Below are positions 1 through 5,420 of a stretch of 5,624 nucleotides of DNA, in pieces (the first letter of the stretch is position 1; every line of letters begins with the position of its first letter). The stretch covers positions 1 to 5,624 of the forward strand of contig JAUVKB010000142.1 in the NCBI GenBank assembly GCA_030596405.1. Direction: 5' to 3'. The notes below the pieces were generated by a model that did no database searches, was not told where the DNA came from, and was given only the letters and a program-made list of their open reading frames with translations. The position numbers and the translations under genes are program-made. This stretch comes from Deltaproteobacteria bacterium (lineage in GTDB: Bacteria > Desulfobacterota > Desulfobacteria > Desulfobacterales > JAUVKB01).

Positions 1-379
1 CATGTTCTCCAAAACGCATCAAAACGCCTATGCCCGATGGGCCGGGATTTCCTGAAGATGCCCCATCTGTATAAACATATATTGTGTTTTTGCGGGCAGT
101 TTTGTCTTCGTGGCAAATATCTGTTTTTTGTTTAGTTGTTTTATTGTTATCTGGTGTTTTATGATTTTTTGGCGGTTTTTTGCCCGCTTTTTTTTCTTCG
201 GGAAAGTTAATCGGTTTAACTCCTTTTTCATGGACCCAGTATTCATAATCCTGATCAAGATCGTACTTGATAAGCACCTTGCCGTTTTTGACAATTTGAC
301 CTCCGTCTTGATTTGTGGCAAGCCAGATTTTGTTTCCCTTGAAAACCATACGTTTCCACGCTGTTTTATCTTTTTTCAA
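1..379 (-). CDS. rnhA: RNase HI-family ribonuclease H with N-terminal extension (C-terminal part beyond window)
   Basis: RNase HI cleaves the RNA strand of RNA-DNA hybrids in the cytoplasm. Reading leftwards, 126 codons are present before the window edge. Residues 101-118 carry the diagnostic RNase HI opening motif YTDGASSGNPGP followed by SGIG; D105 corresponds to the first metal-binding Asp. The remaining catalytic acids lie outside the window. Ahead of it, residues about 8-57 form a small separate domain rich in Lys, Tyr and Trp (it includes KVLIKYDLDQDYEYW), joined by a Lys/Asn/Pro-rich, probably disordered linker at about 61-97. I chose the TTG at 379-377 because an AAGGGAG site lies 7 nt upstream and an in-frame TGA lies just before it; the first ATG (349-347) would lose 10 residues and has no comparable site. 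It is divergent from the lipid-type operon and probably unrelated to it. The family call is firm; the N-terminal domain's role is unknown to me. Confidence 0.88.
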   Translation of the reverse strand, partial: MKKDKTAWKRMVFKGNKIWLATNQDGGQIVKNGKVLIKYDLDQDYEYWVHEKGVKPINFPEEKKAGKKPPKNHKTPDNNKTTKQKTDICHEDKTARKNTIYVYTDGASSGNPGPSGIGVLMRFGEH

Positions 380-386
380 TCAGATG

Positions 387-393
387 CTCCCTT
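387..393 (-). promoter_or_regulatory. Ribosome binding site setting the TTG start of RNase H
   Basis: The minus strand reads AAGGGAG, an almost full anti-16S match, 7 nt before TTG at 379-377. It supports the TTG start over the internal ATG 30 nt downstream. Confidence 0.7.
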
Positions 394-412
394 GTCAGTG
401 GTTAGAAACCGT

Positions 413-441
413 TACCATTACTATATACCATTATACCATTT
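413..441. repeat. Three short direct copies of TACCATT across the RNase H -10 region
   Basis: TACCATTA occurs at 413-420 and 426-433, and TACCATTT at 434-441. The last two copies are directly adjacent. The array spans the -10 box and start point of the leftward promoter, so it could be a regulator site, but AT-rich promoter DNA readily produces such repeats. Confidence 0.3.
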
Positions 442-459
442 ATAAAAAGGGACTGTAAA
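430..459 (-). promoter_or_regulatory. Sigma70-type promoter for the RNase H gene
   Basis: On the minus strand a -35 box TTTACA (459-454, five of six consensus bases) is followed after 18 nt by a perfect -10 box TATAAT (435-430). Transcription would start near 423, giving a leader of roughly 45 nt before the TTG start. Seen directly in the sequence; activity is inferred. Confidence 0.6.
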
Positions 460-473
460 TATCATATCGGCAG

Positions 474-486
474 TTAAGGACCTTAA
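474..486. promoter_or_regulatory. Palindrome between divergent promoters, candidate operator
   Basis: TTAAGGACCTTAA is a perfect 6+1+6 inverted repeat. Allowing one extra base, the dyad extends to 472-489 (AGTT outside the left arm, AACT outside the right). It lies about 15 bp upstream of the leftward -35 box and about 40 bp upstream of the rightward -35 box, a position suited to a dimeric regulator acting on one or both promoters. No regulator gene is visible in the window. Confidence 0.35.
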
Positions 487-526
487 ACTTTATATGAAAC
501 TGTTTTCAAAATAGATGTTTTTCAGG

Positions 527-555
527 TTGACAATTCATTTATACACCCGTAAGAA
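527..555 (+). promoter_or_regulatory. Candidate promoter for the sulfotransferase/ketosynthase operon
   Basis: A perfect -35 box TTGACA lies at 527-532. At the ideal 17-nt spacing, the bases at 550-555 are TAAGAA, only a 3/6 match to TATAAT. A weak -10 with a perfect -35 may mean that an activator is needed, or that the -35 match is chance. Transcription would begin near 562, about 50 nt before the sulfotransferase start. Confidence 0.4.
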
Positions 556-610
556 ATCGTTTTGCAAAAGATTTTGGGCTGTTTTGGGGTAAATTCAGGA
601 TGAGTCCTTC

Positions 611-1807
611 ATGAAAAATTCCAAACTGGTTAAGGATTTGTTTTTGGCGCATAAAAATGAAGATATTTTCAACGGCGTTATACTGCCGGAAAAGATTCAT
701 GTGACGTGGGGAAAGCAGGTCCGGCGGCAACCTGTCCAGGGATTTTCATTATCAACATTGTTTAATATCCTGAGGACGAACAGATTTCAGGTAGATTGGC
801 AATGCCTTGATAAACTTGGCTATCTTTTCTTTACATCTATTATTCATTCAGTCCTTTCCGGGTGTGATAGCCGCCGGTTTTCCATGGAAATAGATTCAAC
901 AAAACTTGCCGATCCGCCGATATTTTTGATAGGGCACTGGAGAAACGGCACAACGTTTCTTCACAATCTGATGTGCCGGGATCCCAATCATACTTTTTTA
1001 CGTACTTATCAGGCTTTGGCCCCGGGTTCTTTTCTTTTTTCTGATGTTCAAAAATTTGCCGGCAGAATGGACCCTATAATACCTATCAAAAAAAGACCGA
1101 TGGACAATGTAAAATTCGGCGTTTACGAGCCGGCGGAAGATGAATTTGCAATGGCTGCCCTTACAGGCATATCTCCCTATATGGAGGTGTTGTTTCCTGT
1201 AAAATATGGGAAAGAATCAGGTTACAAATATCCGGATTTTCGAAACGAGCAGGAGAAAGAACTATGGGGGAAAGCATTTATTTATTTATTAAAAAAGCTA
1301 ACCGTTTTTGAAAATAAAAGGATTGTGCTTAAATCCCCGCCTCACACCGCCAGGATAAGGACACTTCTGAAATTGTTTCCCGATGCCAAGTTTGTCCATA
1401 TTATAAGGAATCCGTATGATGTTTTCCCGTCAAACTTAAAATTATGGAGAGACGCTTTTTCCCTCTCGTTTCTCCAGACTGTAAATAACAACGAAATAAT
1501 CGAAATAATCTTGTCGAACTATGATCAAATGTATAAACGTTTTCATGAAGAAAAATCTTTAATTCCCGATTCAAACTTTGTTGAAATAAGGTTTGAAGAT
1601 TTGGAAAAAGACCCGTTGGGCCGGATGAGATTTATTTACGACCGCCTGGGGCTGCCTGATTTTGATATTTTTTCTTCATACGCTTCCGCGCATATTAAAA
1701 GCCTTGGAAATTATAAGAAAAATATTTTCAGGTTGTCACCGTCCATAAAGAAAAGAATAAGGGAAAAATGGTTGCAAACGTTTGATATTTATGGGTATGA
1801 TATTTAA
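611..1807 (+). CDS. PAPS-dependent sulfotransferase family protein
   Basis: Predicted to transfer a sulfonate group from PAPS (3'-phosphoadenosine 5'-phosphosulfate) to a hydroxyl of a small-molecule or lipid acceptor. The 398-residue length fits the Sulfotransfer_3-like group. The 5'-phosphosulfate loop is at 107-115 (IGHWRNGTT; R111, T114, T115). The 3'-phosphate site is at 263-274 (HIIRNPYDVFPS), with R266 and S274 at the family's eight-residue spacing. Other family-like stretches are EPAEDEF (173-179), KSPPH (241-245) and RFEDLEKDP (327-335). No signal peptide or clear membrane helix is seen, so it is probably cytoplasmic. The ATG follows AGGATGA (597-603) by 7 nt; an ATG inside that site meets a stop after four codons. 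It precedes the ketosynthase by 83 nt on the same strand, suggesting it modifies that pathway's product or an intermediate. The acceptor is not predictable. Confidence 0.88.
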   Translation: MKNSKLVKDLFLAHKNEDIFNGVILPEKIHVTWGKQVRRQPVQGFSLSTLFNILRTNRFQVDWQCLDKLGYLFFTSIIHSVLSGCDSRRFSMEIDSTKLADPPIFLIGHWRNGTTFLHNLMCRDPNHTFLRTYQALAPGSFLFSDVQKFAGRMDPIIPIKKRPMDNVKFGVYEPAEDEFAMAALTGISPYMEVLFPVKYGKESGYKYPDFRNEQEKELWGKAFIYLLKKLTVFENKRIVLKSPPHTARIRTLLKLFPDAKFVHIIRNPYDVFPSNLKLWRDAFSLSFLQTVNNNEIIEIILSNYDQMYKRFHEEKSLIPDSNFVEIRFEDLEKDPLGRMRFIYDRLGLPDFDIFSSYASAHIKSLGNYKKNIFRLSPSIKKRIREKWLQTFDIYGYDI

Positions 1808-1875
1808 ATGTTATTTACAAGTTTTAACCGGTCTAATTGATCGGCGTTTAAGTAATTTAAGCTTATTTGAAGTAT

Positions 1876-1881
1876 AAAGGA
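1876..1881 (+). promoter_or_regulatory. Ribosome binding site setting the start of the first ketosynthase
   Basis: AAAGGA lies 9 nt before ATG at 1891 and 6 nt before the adjacent in-frame GTG at 1888. The longer reading from TTG at 1867 has no recognisable site upstream and would place this AAAGGA inside the coding region, so the start at 1891 is preferred. Confidence 0.55.
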
Positions 1882-1890
1882 TTTTATGTG

Positions 1891-3138
1891 ATGGGCGGCA
1901 ATAAGAATAAGGATCATTTTGTGGCGGTTACAGGGATCGGAATGATCTGTCCCCTTGGAGTCACAACCGCTGAATGCTGGGAAAACATGCTTAAGGGTAA
2001 ATCAGGGGTTGGAAGGATTACAAGGTTTGATGCAAGCGAGTGTTTAACCCAAATTGCAGCGCAGCTTCCTGATAAATACTTTGAAATTGAGAAAAACGCT
2101 TTTTCTCCCAGAGTATTCAAGCGGAGCATCCTGCCCTCGCGTCTTGCAATTTTGAGCGCCAGACAGGCTGTTGAAGATGGAAAAATAGACACGGAAGAAA
2201 TAAAAGGGAGCAGAGTTGGTGTGATAACCGGTTGCGGAGGCTCTACTTTTGGGGATCGAATCGTTTTTGAGAGCACCAGAAAAAAGAAATTTACTTTTTC
2301 TCATGAAATGCTGAATGCGCTTTCCGCCTGCGTAAGTATCGAATTCGGTCTTAAGGGACCATCGTTTAATATTGCCACCGCTTGCGCTTCAGGCGCTTTT
2401 GCCGTTGGATCAGCTTATGACTATGTGAGGCATTCCGGCAATATGTGTATTGCCATAGGTATCGATACGATGCTTATAAAAGAGACCATAGACGGTTTTA
2501 ATCATCTGATGGCCCTGTCGGAACAAAATGAATGTCCTGAAAAGGCAAGCCGGCCTTTTGACAAGAAAAGGACGGGGTTTGTGGTATCTGAAGGGGCATG
2601 CGCGGTTGTGCTGGAGCCTTATGAGCATGCGGTGCGCAGGAACGCGAGGATATATGCCTTAATGTCGGGGGCCGCAGGCACTTCTGAAGCTTTTAACATT
2701 ATGGCCCCGGAACCTGAGGGAAGAGAAATGGCAAGAACAATGGAATTAGCCATACAAAACGCGGGCATACCCAAATCAAAGATAGGATATGTCAATGCAC
2801 ACGGCACCTCGACCTACCACAATGATCTTGCCGAGACAAAAGCGATCAAGAGGGTTTTCGGCAAAAATGCTTACAATATTCCTGTAAGTTCACAAAAATC
2901 GATGACCGGTCACTCAATAGGCGCGGCAGGAGCTATTGAATTCGGCGTGACAGCTCTTAGCCTGTATAATCAGATAATTACACCTACGATAAATTACGAA
3001 GTGCCTGATCCGGAGTGCGATCTTGATTACGTGCCGAACAAGGCCAGAAAGGTCGATTCTCTTGAAGCGGCAATATCCAATTCGTTTGGTTTTGGCGGTC
3101 ATAACTTTACCATCGTGATGGAAAGACACGATGTTTGA
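1891..3138 (+). CDS. Beta-ketoacyl-ACP synthase II-type ketosynthase (FabF-like)
   Basis: Catalyses decarboxylative condensation of malonyl-ACP with an acyl chain. From ATG 1891 it has 415 residues, a normal FabF length, opening with the family motif VAVTGIGMICPLG. The triad is complete: C165 in TACASGA, H304 in NAHGTST and H341 in KSMTGHS, with K336 just before; E. coli FabF uses C163, H303 and H340. The glycine-rich loop NSFGFGGHN is at 397-405. It is therefore predicted to be active, not a chain-length factor or a decarboxylase-only variant. A longer version from TTG 1867 adds eight residues but lacks a ribosome site. The FabH-fold gene follows after 12 nt, indicating co-transcription. A second, very similar ketosynthase begins at the right end of the window. 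I give no symbol because the surroundings (sulfotransferase, crotonase) point to a specialised pathway rather than housekeeping fabF. Confidence 0.92.
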   Translation: MGGNKNKDHFVAVTGIGMICPLGVTTAECWENMLKGKSGVGRITRFDASECLTQIAAQLPDKYFEIEKNAFSPRVFKRSILPSRLAILSARQAVEDGKIDTEEIKGSRVGVITGCGGSTFGDRIVFESTRKKKFTFSHEMLNALSACVSIEFGLKGPSFNIATACASGAFAVGSAYDYVRHSGNMCIAIGIDTMLIKETIDGFNHLMALSEQNECPEKASRPFDKKRTGFVVSEGACAVVLEPYEHAVRRNARIYALMSGAAGTSEAFNIMAPEPEGREMARTMELAIQNAGIPKSKIGYVNAHGTSTYHNDLAETKAIKRVFGKNAYNIPVSSQKSMTGHSIGAAGAIEFGVTALSLYNQIITPTINYEVPDPECDLDYVPNKARKVDSLEAAISNSFGFGGHNFTIVMERHDV

Positions 3139-3150
3139 TGAGAGGATTAC

Positions 3151-4278
3151 ATGGATAACGCAATAAAAGGCCATAAAGCAATAAGGGATGTTTATATAGC
3201 GGGAATAGGCTCTTTTTCACCGGGCGATCCTGTTCCCTTTGACAACATTGAAGATGTGCTGGGAAAAATTACAGATGCGCCTAAAAAACTCATTAAACGT
3301 ATTAATCGGATGCGGCCTGTAATGAAGGAGATGCTGGGTGTTGAATATTCTCACTATGCCCTGGATCCAAAAACCAGGCAGCCCACGGAAACGAATATTT
3401 CCATGGCTGTCAAATCGTCGCAACAGGCATTGAAGATTGCAAAAATAGATGCTCCAGACATCGATTTGATTGTCTATGCAGGTATATTTTACGATTGTAC
3501 GTGCCCTCCGGCAAGCGTGCTGCTCCAGGATGCTCTTAGTATCCCGTATTGTGCGGAGATGTCGATTCATTCAAACTGCACTTCGATTTACAAGGCGCTG
3601 CAGGTTGCAACCGATATGATTGCCAACGGCAGGTATAATAATGCGCTTGTAGTCGCTTCCCAGTTGTCCTCCGTTTTTTTGCGCGCCGAGTATTTTAACC
3701 AGGAACGTATGACTGAAGAGCAGGCGGTGCTGCGCTGGTTTTTAAGTGATGGGTCGGGAGCTATTGTACTTTCGGCAAAGGAGCCTGAGAAAATCAGGCT
3801 TAAAGTGGTCGATACCTATCTGGAATCGGTGGGAATGGGTATTAAACCATCCATGAGAATGGACATCGGCGCTGCAAATTGTGATTTTTCCACTATTTAC
3901 GAACAAGGTTTGCACCATTTGACCCAGGATATCAAAACCGTGGCAAAACTGGCCCCCAAGTTTTTTGGTGAGGGTATCCATACAATGCTGGATAAAATGC
4001 AGATCGATGTTTCCAAAGTAAAATGTTTTTTTGCCAATATACCGACCAGGCATATGATGGATCTTGCCGTTAAAAATTTAAAAAAGGATTTTAAGAATCC
4101 TGATTTGCCTTTTTATACCAAGTTAAGCACACGGGGATATCAGGGGGCTCCGGCCATAATTATAGCGATTGATGACTACATGAAAGAGACAAATTTAGAG
4201 ACGGGCGATTGTCTGGTCAGTTTTGTGACTGAATCGAGCAAATGGATGCATGCCGGATTTGTTCTGGAGTACTGTTAG
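3151..4278 (+). CDS. FabH-fold (KAS III-like) protein lacking the usual His and Asn
   Basis: The 375-residue protein resembles 3-oxoacyl-ACP synthase III in its overall pattern: an N-terminal IAGIGSFSPG strand, the nucleophile region SNCTSIYKAL (C143), DGSGAIVLS (200-208) and a C-terminal thiolase-fold half. In typical FabH a His sits in a PHQAN-type motif and an Asn in a GNTS-type motif. Here the matching stretches read FFANIPTRH (293-301), placing N296 at the His, and RGYQGAPA (328-335), placing Y330 at the Asn. The Cys is thus kept while both partners are replaced. Standard decarboxylative condensation is therefore doubtful; acyl transfer, chain priming, acyl-thioester handling or a non-catalytic partner role fit better. 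A GAGAGGA site (3140-3146) lies 4 nt before the ATG, and the ketosynthase stop lies 12 nt upstream, implying a shared transcript. The family is secure at fold level; the reaction is unknown. Confidence 0.85.
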   Translation: MDNAIKGHKAIRDVYIAGIGSFSPGDPVPFDNIEDVLGKITDAPKKLIKRINRMRPVMKEMLGVEYSHYALDPKTRQPTETNISMAVKSSQQALKIAKIDAPDIDLIVYAGIFYDCTCPPASVLLQDALSIPYCAEMSIHSNCTSIYKALQVATDMIANGRYNNALVVASQLSSVFLRAEYFNQERMTEEQAVLRWFLSDGSGAIVLSAKEPEKIRLKVVDTYLESVGMGIKPSMRMDIGAANCDFSTIYEQGLHHLTQDIKTVAKLAPKFFGEGIHTMLDKMQIDVSKVKCFFANIPTRHMMDLAVKNLKKDFKNPDLPFYTKLSTRGYQGAPAIIIAIDDYMKETNLETGDCLVSFVTESSKWMHAGFVLEYC

Positions 4279-4308
4279 ATAATTCAAAAAAAGTGGGTTT
4301 GCCTCATA

Positions 4309-5043
4309 ATGGAAGCGCCGCAATACAAATATTTACAACTGTCTGTAGAAAACAGAATTTTTATCGTTAAGATCAGCAATCCCCCCCATAATTATCTTCC
4401 GGGCGACTTTTTCAAGGAGTTGCATCTGTGCCGTGGTCAGATGCTGTCTCCTGATGTTGATGCGATTATTTTTACAGGCGAAGGCAAAATTTTTTCCAAA
4501 GGCGCTGATATTGAAGAAATCAGGTCGAGCCCATATTCACTTGACCGCGAGACGGTCATTTATGGGAACAAGATTTTTAATTTTATTTCCGGCTTAAACA
4601 AACCCGTTATTGCCGCCGTCAACGGCCCATGCCTTGGCGGAGGTCTAGAGCTTGCCTTGACCTGTCATATAAGATTATGCTCTGAAAAAGCTCGGTTCGG
4701 GCTGCCTGAAGTCTCGATAGGGTTAATACCCGGGTTGGGGGGTATTCAGCGATTGATACGCGTGGTAGGTGAGCCCAAGGCTCTGGAAATGATTTTGCTT
4801 GGAGATATAATATCCGCTTCCAGGGCTTTGAATTTAAACCTTGTGAGCCGGGTTTTTCCGAAAAAGGAATTTTTCCCCAGGGTACTTTTATTTGTTAAAA
4901 CAATATTGGCGGCCCGCGGCAAGGCGATTGAGGAATTACTTGAATCGGTTGTCATGTCCAGGCCGAAAAATGAGGATGAAAACATCCTTGACGCGGGTGA
5001 GAGGTTTGCCCGGTTGATTTCCGGGATGATCAAACCGTCATAA
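4309..5043 (+). CDS. Enoyl-CoA hydratase/isomerase (crotonase) family protein
   Basis: Crotonases bind acyl thioesters and stabilise an enolate; hydratases add or remove water at C2-C3. Of the 244 residues (slightly short for the family), the first oxyanion-hole loop is FSKGADIEE (62-70) and the second is GPCLGGGLELA (106-116). Both catalytic glutamates of classical hydratases are kept: E114, and E134 in FGLPEVSIG, exactly 20 apart as in rat mitochondrial hydratase (E144/E164). Then comes the typical IPGLGGIQRL (140-149). Hydration/dehydration is thus more likely than a Glu-less decarboxylase-type activity, though decarboxylating or beta-branching crotonases cannot be excluded. Nearby genes suggest an ACP-bound rather than CoA-bound substrate. 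The ATG has only a weak upstream site (GTGGG about 11 nt away). It lies 30 nt after the FabH-fold stop, in the same frame. Confidence 0.9.
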   Translation: MEAPQYKYLQLSVENRIFIVKISNPPHNYLPGDFFKELHLCRGQMLSPDVDAIIFTGEGKIFSKGADIEEIRSSPYSLDRETVIYGNKIFNFISGLNKPVIAAVNGPCLGGGLELALTCHIRLCSEKARFGLPEVSIGLIPGLGGIQRLIRVVGEPKALEMILLGDIISASRALNLNLVSRVFPKKEFFPRVLLFVKTILAARGKAIEELLESVVMSRPKNEDENILDAGERFARLISGMIKPS

Positions 5044-5084
5044 CAGCCATTATATTTCAAACAGAGAGTTTTAAGAGGAAAAAA

Positions 5085-5420
5085 ATGAAACGAAAGTTAA
5101 CAGACGAGAACAAAAAGGAAATTTTAGACGAAGTCAGGGAGTTTTTGGCGGATGAGTTTGAAATCGATGTGGAGGAAATTACTGAAGACACTAATATAAT
5201 TGATGATCTTGGAGGCGATTCCATCCTGTTTTTAGAGATGATAGAAGAGCTTAAAGAAAAATACGGGATCGAACTTGAGGTGCGCACCATCGGACAATAT
5301 ATGCTCAAGAATCCTGTTTACACTGTGGGAGAAACACTAAACGCCGTGTATGAAATTATCGAAAAAGGAGAAGATCTGATTGACGAAATCGGAGAAGGAG
5401 ACGATTTAATTGAGCAGTAG
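5085..5420 (+). CDS. Acyl carrier protein with acidic C-terminal tail
   Basis: A free-standing carrier that would hold the acyl chain on a phosphopantetheine arm for the neighbouring ketosynthases and crotonase. Residues about 10-92 match the four-helix ACP/PCP fold; S46 in LGGDSILFLEM is the predicted attachment site, followed by the acidic recognition helix (EMIEELKEKYG). The motif is GGDS rather than the DSL-type motif of housekeeping AcpP, so this is probably a pathway-specific carrier. At 111 residues it is about 30 longer than AcpP. The surplus includes a strongly acidic tail (95-111) with a near-repeat, GEDLIDE then GDDLIEQ. AAGAGGA (5073-5079) lies 5 nt before the ATG. Its end overlaps the likely TTG start of the next ketosynthase. 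Symbol withheld because it is not clearly acpP. Confidence 0.92.
   Translation: MKRKLTDENKKEILDEVREFLADEFEIDVEEITEDTNIIDDLGGDSILFLEMIEELKEKYGIELEVRTIGQYMLKNPVYTVGETLNAVYEIIEKGEDLIDEIGEGDDLIEQ
5395..5400 (+). promoter_or_regulatory. Ribosome binding site supporting a TTG start for the second ketosynthase
   Basis: AAGGAG sits 9 nt before TTG at 5410, inside the last codons of the carrier-protein gene. The alternative ATG at 5431 has no purine-rich site at a useful distance. Because the site also encodes part of the acidic tail (Gly-Glu-Gly), the match could be partly coincidental. Confidence 0.45.

Noticed and set aside
28..321. Minus-strand open frame of 97 codons inside the RNase H region
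   Set aside because: It is a shifted frame of the RNase H gene; the recognisable YTDGASSGNPG motif is in the other frame.
110..445. Plus-strand open frame rich in Phe at the left edge
   Set aside because: It is the complement of the Lys-rich linker of RNase H, has no family-like motif, and lies opposite a clear RNase HI gene with its own promoter and ribosome site.
1828..1844. Small hairpin (6-bp stem with one G-U pair, 5-nt loop) after the sulfotransferase gene
   Set aside because: The stem is short and is followed by no T-run, so it does not support a terminator; it may be chance.
1837..1866. Possible promoter (TTGATC) in the 83-nt gap before the first ketosynthase
   Set aside because: No convincing -10 box at 16-18 nt spacing, so an internal promoter cannot be supported.
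3151..4278. HMG-CoA synthase of a beta-branching cassette
   Set aside because: The gene set looks similar at first sight, but the nucleophile motif SNCTSIYKAL is FabH/thiolase-like, the catalytic Glu and His regions of HMG-CoA synthase are not recognisable, and the adjacent ketosynthase keeps its active Cys.
5057..5308. Minus-strand open frame rich in Ser opposite the carrier protein
   Set aside because: Antisense shadow of the Glu/Asp-rich carrier-protein gene, with no motif of its own.
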